From the NCBI GenBank assembly GCA_023807065.1, contig JAJJLU010003820.1, forward strand, positions 1 through 29,484: DNA of 29,484 nucleotides, written 5' to 3'. The translations under genes were made by a program, and so were the position numbers. A model generated the notes under the pieces. It worked only from the letters and a program-made list of their open reading frames with translations. It was not told where the DNA came from and ran no database searches. This stretch comes from Isotricha intestinalis (lineage: Eukaryota > Ciliophora > Litostomatea > Vestibuliferida > Isotrichidae). Of the stretch, positions 1-9,600 are shown piece by piece (within the stretch, counting starts at the first letter, position 1; every line of letters starts with the position of its first letter).

Positions 1-215
1 TATTTGGGGTATTTGAGTTAAATAAATTATTATTATTTCTATTATTTTGGATATTTAAGTTAAATATACTATTGTTATTTATATTATTATTTTGGTTATT
101 TGAGTTAAATAGATTATTATTATTTCTATTATTTTGGTCATTTAAGTTAAATATACTATTGTTATTTATATTATTATTTTGGATATTTGAGTTAAATAAA
201 TTATTGGTATTATTA
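1..215 (-). repeat. 87-bp in-frame tandem repeat
   Basis: The string GAGTTAAAT recurs at 15, 102 and 189, exactly 87 bp apart. Each 29-codon unit encodes an Asn-rich stretch with NLFNSN and SIFNLN cores. Each unit is itself two related half-units; the second half carries AAGTTAAAT. Two full copies and flanking partial copies are present, and the array continues beyond the left edge inside the RNF213-like frame. Confidence 0.85.
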
Positions 216-3200
216 TTATTAAAAATACTAAAATGAGTTGAATTATTTAACACATTTCTATTTATATTATTGTTGAATACATTAAAAACATTTTTCCTAT
301 TCTCATTTATCTCAAAATTGGAACTTTGATTATTTAAATTAATGAAAAGCGAATTATTATTTTCATTATTTGTTATATTAAAACTATTTAGTTGATTATT
401 TGTTCTATCATTATTCTTTTTTTCTTCTTCTTTTTTTTCTTCTTCTTCTTCTTCTTCTTCTTCTTCTACTTCTACTTCTTCTTCATATTCTTCGTATTCT
501 TCTTCTTCTTCTTCATTTTTATTATCTTTTGTATCTTCTTTTATATCATCTTTACTTTCACTATAAATACTATTATCATCATCATCTTTATTACCTTCCA
601 ATAATTTATTATCTTCAATAAATTTAATGATATCTAAATTACTAATTCCAGCATGAATATTTAAAATTTTCATTTCATTATCTTTTAACTTAGAAATAAT
701 TTTAATTAAAGAAGTTTTTCCACAGCCAGTTTCCCCCATCATTACAACCGGAATTTTAGCTCTAATTCTTAATAAAATTAATATAGTTTTAATATAATTA
801 TCAGCAGTAAAAACATAAGAACCAATTTTATTTTCAATATCTTTTATACTATATTTATCTAAAGAAAGTAATTTTTGAATTTCAATAATGAAACTATATC
901 TATTTAAGCTTTTATAATCAATTAAATTAAAATCACTTCCAGTGTTTCCAGAATTATATAAATCTTTTAAATTTTTATATTCAGGTTCATTTCTTTCACA
1001 AGTAGTAATAATACTAATAGATTGCATATCTTCATTAATAAAAATTAAACTTGGTTTAACTTTATCAAAAGAAACAATTTCTTTTTGAGTTAATAAATTT
1101 ATAGCTTGTTTAATACTCTCTTCTTCATTAAATTTACCTTCTTGACTTTCATATGTTATTTCTTGACTATTAAGTAAATTATCATATGCACTTTTAGTAA
1201 AATATCTTGTTATATCAATAAAAGATTCAACTGCAAATTCTCTTAATATTTTTAAATTATTTCTTGATTTTGCTTGTTCAATAAGTCCTAATTGTTCACT
1301 TGTTAAATATATATCTTTACTAAAACATTTTAATTGATCTCCTAATATATTTATAAATGCATTTATTTGATAAAAAGTTGGATTTTTTAAATCATTTTTT
1401 TTATTAAATGCTTCTAAAATTATTTTTCTACATTCTTCTTCTGAATATACCTTTGCATATTCTTTATAATATGAATCAATAAAAAGACCTGAATTTATTC
1501 CTTCAATTATTAAATCTCTTGATCTTAATTGTCTTTGATATAATAAATTTAAGTAATTTACTATTATTTGACAATTTGAATTTATTTCATTTGATATTTT
1601 TAATAAAGGTAATTTTGATTTTGATAAAATGTGCTGAGGGAAAATTTCTAATATTGGAAATCTCTTAAAAAAATCAATAAATCCAAAAGGAATTTCAATT
1701 TTAATTTTAATTTCATTTCCATAATAAAATATATCATCATTTTCATTATAATATTTTAATACTAAAAAAGAATATAAAAAGTCTTTTACACATTCTATTA
1801 TTTCAGGAGAATTAATATCTAATAAATCTAAATGAAGAGCAACATTTTTTTTATTTAATTTTTTTAATCTAGAAATAATTTCTTCTCTTTGAATATCACC
1901 TCCTAAAGGGAAATAAATATATTCGTAATTTTTAATTAATGAAAATTCATCTTTAATATAATTTGATTTTCCAACTCCAGAAGCATCTGAAGAAACAATT
2001 TCAATAATTGATTTATTTGTATAATTAATATTTTTATTTAAATCATTTGTAAAATAATATGAACTTACTTTTTTAATTGTTCTTAATTGATTAATTACTT
2101 CACTTGCTTTATCATAATATAAAAATAATAATGTTGATTTTATTGAATAATTTTTTTCATCATATAATTCTTGAAGTAAATTAATTAAAAAAGTTCCTAT
2201 TTGAATGTTTAAATTCTCACATTTTAATATCATAAATAAATAATTTGATTCACTATTAATTGCTCTATATAAAAACGATATTATTTCTTCTTCTGAAGTT
2301 TTATCGTTACAAAGAAGAATATTATATATTTTTGGATAATTATGAGTTAAAGTTAAAAATATTGAAATTGAAATTTTTTCTATTTTATCTTTTTGACAAC
2401 AATAAAAATATATTCCAGGAGAATTATCAGTTTTTATTTTTGATTGTTCAAAAAGATTCTCATATTTTAAATTAGTTATTTTATATAAATTTTCGATATA
2501 TTCATTTACTTCTTCAAACATATCATTAATATTTATTTTTTCTATTAATAATTTTTTATTATCATTTTTTAATTTAAATTTATTATTATCAATGAGATAC
2601 TTATTTAAAAAAGTAATATCTTTATTATTATTTAATAAATAGTTATAAATTTTAGATATTTGTCTTCCAGAACATAATCTAATTAATTTATATTTAGAAT
2701 AAAATGCCTTTTGTAATTCACTTTCTTCATCTAAAATTTCTTTAAAATTATTTAATAATTCATTAATTGGTTTTTGAGGTTTACTTAAAATTCCTCCTGT
2801 ACAAGTTCCATTAACAATATTAATAATATAATCATAATCCTTAGGATAACCTTTTGCAGAAATTTTATTTAATAAATCTATTATATCTTGTATTTTATTT
2901 ATTATTGATGAAAATTCAAAACATATATTATAAAATGTATCATTTTCTGTTTCTTTTTTTCTTAAAAGAGCTTTGTCTCTTAGTTCTAAAATATCTATAA
3001 AATCTGTTTCTTTATTATTATAATTACAAATTGTTTTATATTCATTTTTATTAAATTTTAAAATAAAAAAACTACTTTTATAAATTTCTATTATTATTTT
3101 TTTTGATAATTCTGCTCGATTTAAATTTTGATTAAATATAACTTGAATTTCATAAAATTTTTGATTAATATTATTAAAAATAACATCTAATTTTTTATTA

Positions 3201-6200
3201 TTGTCTTTATTACATTCTTCAATATATTTTTCAAAAAATTCTAAATCTTCATATTTTTTGTATTCTTTTAAATCTTCTATAAAATTAACACATTTAATTA
3301 ATTCTTGAATATCAGAAATTTTTACAAATTGAGAATCTACATCATCGATAAATTCTGTTATTGCTCTTACATCATCTTCTTTTTTTTCAAAAAGGAATTT
3401 CATTAAATTTTCTTTTTCAAAAATAAAACTTAAAATATTCATCCAATTAACTTGGTTTTTATATTCAATTTTAATTTCTTTGACTTCTTTAATTAAATCT
3501 TTTATTTCAAAATAATTAATATCTTTAGATAATCTTTCTTTAATTTCTAAAATTTTGTCTGAAAAATCCGTTTTTTTAACTTGGAAATATTCTCCAAATT
3601 TAATTATATTTTGTAAAGCAATTTTAATATTTTCTTTTTCATAAAGAAATATTAATTTATCTTCAACGCTTTTGGCAACTTCATTAGTAAAATCTTTTTT
3701 ATCGAAATACTCTTTCATTAAAAACAATTCTTTCAAAATCTGATTATGATCATTTAATGATTTTAAAACTTCATTTAATAAATTCATTTCTTGAAAATTA
3801 TCATTTAAAACATAAGATAAATCTGAATATATATCTAAAGCATTTGATAATATATCGGTATCTGAATATTCTTTTTTTTTTTCTTTTTCTTTTTCTTTTT
3901 CATATATTTTCATAAAAAATTTAGATTTCAATAATGGATTTAAATGATTTGCTTCTTTTATATACTTATCTACATTTAATTGATGTTTTATTTGAAGATA
4001 ATAATTTATTTTTTGCTCATTATATTTATTATTTTCATACTTATAATCATTTAATTCATCTTTTTTTTCATTTGGGAAAAAATTTTCAAAATATGTTATA
4101 ATATTTGTTAATTTTTCTTTAAATAATATAGATTGTTTTATCATTGCTAATATATTATTTAAGAAATATTCAAATTTATCTTCTGATACTAATAATTTAA
4201 TTCTTCTTTCTAAAATATGTTTTTTATTCATTTCATTAATAAGAACTCCTTTATTATTAGTGAATTGATTGTTTTCAAGTTCATAAATAATTTGACTTAA
4301 AATTATATTTGTTCTTCTAATATATTCAGTTGGTTCAAATTCAGGATTTGAAAATATTTTTTTTTGTTTAAATCTTTCTAAAAGTAATATTTTTGGATTA
4401 TTAATATCAGTATTAAAGAAATCTTGTGATTTAATAATTAAATTTGAAATTGAATTTAATATTTGTTTCTTTATATCATCTTTATTTAATAATTCAAAAG
4501 GATATAAATTATTTGAATCTTGATTAAAACTTTTAATTAATGAATTAAATATTTTTTTGTGGGTAATATTATTTGTATCTTCTATTTTATTTAATATTTT
4601 ACAAAATAATTTTTGAGAAAAATCATTCGGTAAATTTTCAAGTGTATCAAAAATATTTTTATTCTCAAAATTTTTAATGTCTGAAATTAATAAAATTATT
4701 TTTATAATATCATAAATCTCATCAACATTTTTGCTTGAAATTTTAGAAGAAAATTTAATTAATAAATTAAAAATTTCTCTTGCTAAAATATCATTTATAC
4801 CAATTATTTTGTAATCATTATCTAAATCAAATAATTTAATAATATTATTAATCTTTTCAATAGAGTCAACTTGTCCAAATAATATATTTAAAAATTCTTT
4901 ATAATTAATTCCATAAATTTCTTTCCAATTAATTTTTTGAAATAAAACACATACTTCATCATCTATTTTATTAATATTAAATTTTCTAGGTACAATTAAA
5001 TATTCTGGATTATCATATAAAGTTACATCATCTTTTAAAATAAAAGTTAATATTTCTTTATTAGACATTTCTCCATTTCTAAGTTTATTTAATCCTGTAA
5101 TATAAATTTGATTATTTATTAATTGAATCCAATTTTCTTTTTCTTTTTTTGATAAATTACTAAATGAGATTTCATTCAATAATTGTTCTAATGAATCTTT
5201 ATTTCCTGCATTTCTTTTTATATATTTTTCCCAAATGTAATTTAAATTTGATAATAAATCCTTATTTATTTTTTTTTCTTTTTGAACTTTTAAGATTTCA
5301 TCATATAATTTAAATAATTTTGAATAATTTTCTTCGCCTTTTAATTTAGGAACTTCTAATGTTTCAAAATTTATATCATTTTCACTTATTTTTATGATAT
5401 TTTCAATATTATTTTTTATTATTAATAAAAAATTTTCAATATCTTGATTTTTTAAAAGAATTAATAAATCTTGATGATTTTGAACACTTTTAATAAAAAT
5501 ATTAATCAATTCATTTGAAAATTCTTTTTTCTCTTCAACAAAAATTTTAAATATTTCTTCTTTATATTCACTAAAATTAATGAAATTTAATATAGCATTA
5601 TCATCATCTTTAATTATAGTTAAAATTAATTTTAAATAACCTTTAATAAAAGTAGGTTCTTCATTTAATAATAGATTTTTTTCATTATCACTTAAAAATA
5701 AAACTACATTTTGAATATCATCATTTTCTAAAGAAAGACTTAAATCACCATCATTTTTTTTGAGAATAAAAATTTGAATTAAATCCTTTAATCTATTTGT
5801 TTTTTTAATATTACTAAGTCCAATGATTAATATTATTAAAAATTGAAAGTCATAAATATTTTCTTTTGAATATAAATAATCAATTCCATCATTAATTAAT
5901 TTTTCAAGTATTAAATTATTTTCATTATCATAATATATAGAAATACAATATTCAAATAATTTATATTGTTTTCCTATATATACATAAGATAAAGGGAATA
6001 TTTCATTTTTATTAAAAAATTGAATATTATAATAAAATTTTGGTTTATTTGTAAAAAAGATAAAAGATTCACTATAATAATTAATACCTTTATAAGTAAT
6101 TATTATAGTAGTTTCAATCATTTTTTTTTTTTTAGATTCATTTGATTTTAACTTAACACAAGCTCCAATTAATTTATATTCTTCTTCGTCAATATATGCA

Positions 6201-6343
6201 GGCTCTATTAACTCATATTCATTTTCTGGAATTATTGATAAATTATATTCCCCTAATATATTATTTTCTGTTTCAAATATAAAAAATATTCTTGGAAAAT
6301 TATCTTTTTTACTCTCAACTTCTTCTTCTTCTATTTCACTCAT
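1..6343 (-). CDS. Giant RNF213-like AAA+ protein, N-terminal part (runs off left edge)
   Basis: The start ATG is at 6343-6341, with an in-frame TAA two codons upstream. The frame stays open for 2,114 codons to the window edge. I sampled lines along it and found no in-frame stop. Residues 1 to about 1440 are mostly helical and match no domain I know, consistent with a long N-terminal stalk. A first P-loop, ASGVGKS, lies at residues 1454-1460. A second, GETGCGKTSLI, lies at 1870-1880 and is followed by an NIHAGI motif. This pairing and the text around it resemble the RNF213 (mysterin) family, whose members are giant ATPase/E3 ligases. From about residue 1915 the protein becomes low complexity: acidic D/E, then Asn-rich repeats. 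No Walker B, RING or E3 module is visible; these would lie left of the window. Family assignment is inferred from motifs only. The next gene (P5 ATPase) lies 347 bp upstream on the same strand. Confidence 0.72.
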   Translation of the reverse strand, partial: MSEIEEEEVESKKDNFPRIFFIFETENNILGEYNLSIIPENEYELIEPAYIDEEEYKLIGACVKLKSNESKKKKMIETTIIITYKGINYYSESFIFFTNKPKFYYNIQFFNKNEIFPLSYVYIGKQYKLFEYCISIYYDNENNLILEKLINDGIDYLYSKENIYDFQFLIILIIGLSNIKKTNRLKDLIQIFILKKNDGDLSLSLENDDIQNVVLFLSDNEKNLLLNEEPTFIKGYLKLILTIIKDDDNAILNFINFSEYKEEIFKIFVEEKKEFSNELINIFIKSVQNHQDLLILLKNQDIENFLLIIKNNIENIIKISENDINFETLEVPKLKGEENYSKLFKLYDEILKVQKEKKINKDLLSNLNYIWEKYIKRNAGNKDSLEQLLNEISFSNLSKKEKENWIQLINNQIYITGLNKLRNGEMSNKEILTFILKDDVTLYDNPEYLIVPRKFNINKIDDEVCVLFQKINWKEIYGINYKEFLNILFGQVDSIEKINNIIKLFDLDNDYKIIGINDILAREIFNLLIKFSSKISSKNVDEIYDIIKIILLISDIKNFENKNIFDTLENLPNDFSQKLFCKILNKIEDTNNITHKKIFNSLIKSFNQDSNNLYPFELLNKDDIKKQILNSISNLIIKSQDFFNTDINNPKILLLERFKQKKIFSNPEFEPTEYIRRTNIILSQIIYELENNQFTNNKGVLINEMNKKHILERRIKLLVSEDKFEYFLNNILAMIKQSILFKEKLTNIITYFENFFPNEKKDELNDYKYENNKYNEQKINYYLQIKHQLNVDKYIKEANHLNPLLKSKFFMKIYEKEKEKEKKKEYSDTDILSNALDIYSDLSYVLNDNFQEMNLLNEVLKSLNDHNQILKELFLMKEYFDKKDFTNEVAKSVEDKLIFLYEKENIKIALQNIIKFGEYFQVKKTDFSDKILEIKERLSKDINYFEIKDLIKEVKEIKIEYKNQVNWMNILSFIFEKENLMKFLFEKKEDDVRAITEFIDDVDSQFVKISDIQELIKCVNFIEDLKEYKKYEDLEFFEKYIEECNKDNNKKLDVIFNNINQKFYEIQVIFNQNLNRAELSKKIIIEIYKSSFFILKFNKNEYKTICNYNNKETDFIDILELRDKALLRKKETENDTFYNICFEFSSIINKIQDIIDLLNKISAKGYPKDYDYIINIVNGTCTGGILSKPQKPINELLNNFKEILDEESELQKAFYSKYKLIRLCSGRQISKIYNYLLNNNKDITFLNKYLIDNNKFKLKNDNKKLLIEKININDMFEEVNEYIENLYKITNLKYENLFEQSKIKTDNSPGIYFYCCQKDKIEKISISIFLTLTHNYPKIYNILLCNDKTSEEEIISFLYRAINSESNYLFMILKCENLNIQIGTFLINLLQELYDEKNYSIKSTLLFLYYDKASEVINQLRTIKKVSSYYFTNDLNKNINYTNKSIIEIVSSDASGVGKSNYIKDEFSLIKNYEYIYFPLGGDIQREEIISRLKKLNKKNVALHLDLLDINSPEIIECVKDFLYSFLVLKYYNENDDIFYYGNEIKIKIEIPFGFIDFFKRFPILEIFPQHILSKSKLPLLKISNEINSNCQIIVNYLNLLYQRQLRSRDLIIEGINSGLFIDSYYKEYAKVYSEEECRKIILEAFNKKNDLKNPTFYQINAFINILGDQLKCFSKDIYLTSEQLGLIEQAKSRNNLKILREFAVESFIDITRYFTKSAYDNLLNSQEITYESQEGKFNEEESIKQAINLLTQKEIVSFDKVKPSLIFINEDMQSISIITTCERNEPEYKNLKDLYNSGNTGSDFNLIDYKSLNRYSFIIEIQKLLSLDKYSIKDIENKIGSYVFTADNYIKTILILLRIRAKIPVVMMGETGCGKTSLIKIISKLKDNEMKILNIHAGISNLDIIKFIEDNKLLEGNKDDDDNSIYSESKDDIKEDTKDNKNEEEEEEYEEYEEEVEVEEEEEEEEEEKKEEEKKNNDRTNNQLNSFNITNNENNNSLFINLNNQSSNFEINENRKNVFNVFNNNINRNVLNNSTHFSIFNNNNTNNLFNSNIQNNNINNNSIFNLNDQNNRNNNNLFNSNNQNNNINNNSIFNLNIQNNRNNNNLFNSNTPN
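416..515 (-). repeat. TTC/GAA microsatellite encoding an acidic tract
   Basis: A run of mostly TTC trinucleotides on the plus strand encodes a nearly pure Glu tract, with a few Tyr, Val and Lys, in the RNF213-like protein. The repeat keeps frame. It lies about 75 codons after the second P-loop. Confidence 0.85.
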
Positions 6344-6690
6344 AATTTAATTTAAATTATTTTGTTTCGATTTAATTTAAATATTTCATTATTTTTAATT
6401 ATTTTTTTTGGATTTTTATAATTACTTTTGAATGATATTTAAATGAGATTAAATATATTTTATCTTCAAATGGAATTTTTTATCATTGTAATTAATTTAT
6501 ATTAAAATTACTTTACAATAATAAAAGACAAAAAAAAGAAATATATATAAAAAATTTAATTTAAATTTAATTTGATAACTTTTAGAACCCAAAATTAAAT
6601 AATAATAATAAATAAATTAACTTTACAATTAAAAATACTTTTAAAAAGAAATTAAATGAAAAATAAATAAAAAATTCCTAAATAAAAACA
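6344..6690. other. Intergenic region between RNF213-like and P5 ATPase genes
   Basis: This 347-bp, extremely AT-rich stretch separates two genes on the minus strand. It must hold the 3' end of the ATPase transcript and the promoter of the RNF213-like gene. I see no ORF or RNA gene. A 10-mer ACTTTACAAT occurs twice about 110 bp apart (near 6510 and 6620), and an A/T palindrome-like run lies near 6556-6575. Neither is strong enough to name. Confidence 0.5.
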
Positions 6691-9600
6691 TTATTGCATT
6701 TTGGAAATTCTCATTTGTTGCATTTGCCCAAGAGTTAACTCAAATCCAGATTCATTTAATTTTTTTTCAACTAAAATTTTATTTTTTCTTTTATACCACA
6801 ATTTATTTAAATAACTAACAACAACTTTTTCAACAAAATAAGAAACAACAAAATTAGATAAACAAATTAGAAAAATAATAACTTGAAAATAACCATCACT
6901 AAACTCATGATTTTTTTCATCTTCAAAATCAAAAAGTGAAAGCGCATATCTTGAATATTTATCAGGATTAATAATAATAAAAATAGAATAAATAAAAGTA
7001 AATATAATAAAAATAGTAAGAGGATAATTAGTATAAAATCTTCTTTTAAAAGGTTTTGAAATAATAAAAACAAAAGCAGTAATTAAATATTGCATATGTG
7101 AAATTAAATATATAACAGTATTTTCAGGACATTCAAAAACATCTTTTTCAGTTAATTTACACATTGGTTTATACCAAGATCTATTTTTTAAACAATAAAT
7201 TCCTAAAATAAGAAAAAATAAACAAATAATAATTTGGGAACAAATAGAAATAATAATATGAAAACTTATTAAATTTCCATTAACATAATGTTTAGTTAAT
7301 CTTCTATAAGGTTCAGTTAAAGGACTTAAACTACATAAAGGTAAAATAATAAAAATATCTACAATAATAAATTGAAAATCAGTTAAATAACTATTATTCA
7401 TGAATAATAAAACAACAGTCATAAATTGAATAAGAGAATAAACAATAATATATTTAAATATTTGAACAGTAGTACAAAGAGAGCATTTTCCTTCTCTAAT
7501 TAAAGTAATTATACAACTAATATTATTATTATTTGAATTAAAAGAAGAAGCAATTGATGATTCTTCATTTGATAATGATATTCCCACATCTGCTGTTCTT
7601 AATGCTGGAACATCATTTGAACCATCTCCACACATTAATACTGTTAAATTTTCATCTTGTAGTGAAGCTATTAACATTGCTTTTTGATCTGGATTCATTC
7701 TTGAATATATTTTACCATATTTTAATATTGTTTGAAATATCTCATATCCTTTTTTATATTTTATATCATTTGAATCTAAATATTTATTTCTTATTTTATA
7801 AAAATATTCAAACACATTCCCACGAATTGATATTATTATATTATTGTTTTTATAATTATATATGTATGTTTGATTATAATTTGATATATATGTTTTATTG
7901 ATATCTTTAAAAGGAGGATTTTTTATATCTAGATTTAACATTGATAATGATGATGATGATGAAGAATTTTCTCTATTATGTAATATTGGTATATCTGGAG
8001 TTATATTATCTAAAGTTGATATTTTTCTTGATGGATTTAAATTTTCAGGAGGATATTTAAAAGTAAATGAATTTCTATGATGTCTTAAATTTAAAGGTAA
8101 TGGTTCCATTTCAATCAAAGATATTTGCTTTGGTGTTTTTATTGTTTGTTTTATTGATATATCTTTTGATAATAAATTATTTATACTTATACTTTCTTTA
8201 TTTGTTTTTTCTTGAATTTCTAATGAATAATTATTTTCAAATTCTTTATTTGAATTTTTAGTATTTATATTATTGAATGTTTCAATAGATTCTTTTCTTG
8301 AATTTGAAATATTTTTCTCATTCATTGAACTATCATTATAATCTTTATATTCTTTAATATTTTTCACATTTATATATTTCTTTATTTTATTCAAAAGATT
8401 AGTTCCAACAGGAAGAGAATTACTTCTATTAATACCTAATATAATTTCTTCTTCTTGAGGACCTAATAATAAATCATTTAATTCATCTTCTTCTTCAATA
8501 TAATTATCGTCATCATCAAATTGTTCTATACAATTCCAAACTAATTTATTATCTTCAATTTCACAATTATATATTACATCATCGCTTTTAATAATTTCAC
8601 ATTGTCTTCCAACTGAAATAGCTGTAAAAATATAATCTCCAGTAACCATACATAATCTCATTTTAGCTTGATTTAATATTTGAATTGTTTCTATTGTTTC
8701 TGGTTTAAGTTGATTTTCAATAACAATTAAACCAAGGAAAATCATTTTATTTTCTAATTTTTCTCTTTTTATATTTTGAGATTCAAGATAACTTAATTTT
8801 ACATTTTTAAAACAAAAAGCTAAAACTCTAAAACCTTTCATAGTATATTTTTTAAGAACTTCATTGTAATCTAATGGTATTGTTTCAGGTAAACATAAAT
8901 CTCTTATTTGTTCAGGAGAACCTTTAGTAAAAAATTTATAATAATCATCATTTACATCTCTTACTAAAACTGACATTCTTTGTAATTTACTTGAAAATTC
9001 AAAAGTTCTAACAACACCGATTTCATAATGTTTTTTTATTATTTTTTCCTCATCATCTGAATAATTATTTAAATTTCCTATTTCTTCTTTTAATGATTTT
9101 TCCTTATTATATCTTAAATAAGTATTTATTATTGTTTCTTTATCTGATGAATTTTCTGATATTGTCCAATCAGAACTTTCAAACATTTTTATATCAATTG
9201 GGTCACCAATTAAATTATTATTAATTAAACTTAAAGTATGACATGAAGCAAGACTTTCAATAAAAATTTGATTAATATCTTCATTTTTACTTTTAACATT
9301 TTTTATTCTTTTCTCTTTATAATATCGAAAAGCTCTTTTAGATAAATTTTTAATATTTTTAGTAAAATTCCCAAAAATAAATTGTTCATTTTTATTTAAC
9401 ATAACAGGTCTAAATCCAATAATATTAATATCTCCTTCAGTTAAAGTGCCAGTTTTATCTAAGCAAATCATATTTATTTTTCCAGCGGTATTAACTTTAT
9501 CTCTATTAATACAAATAATACCTTTTTTATTTAATCTATTTATTGAAAAAGAAATTCCAATTCCAAGACAAGTTGGTAAACTTGGTGGAACTGTTGTTGT

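Noticed and set aside
1..215. CRISPR-like array
   Set aside because: The repeats are 87 bp, contiguous, without spacers, and coding in frame in a eukaryotic gene.
392..621. Two plus-strand frames encoding Phe-rich or Leu-rich peptides
   Set aside because: They are the antisense reading of the TTC/GAA microsatellite inside the RNF213-like gene.
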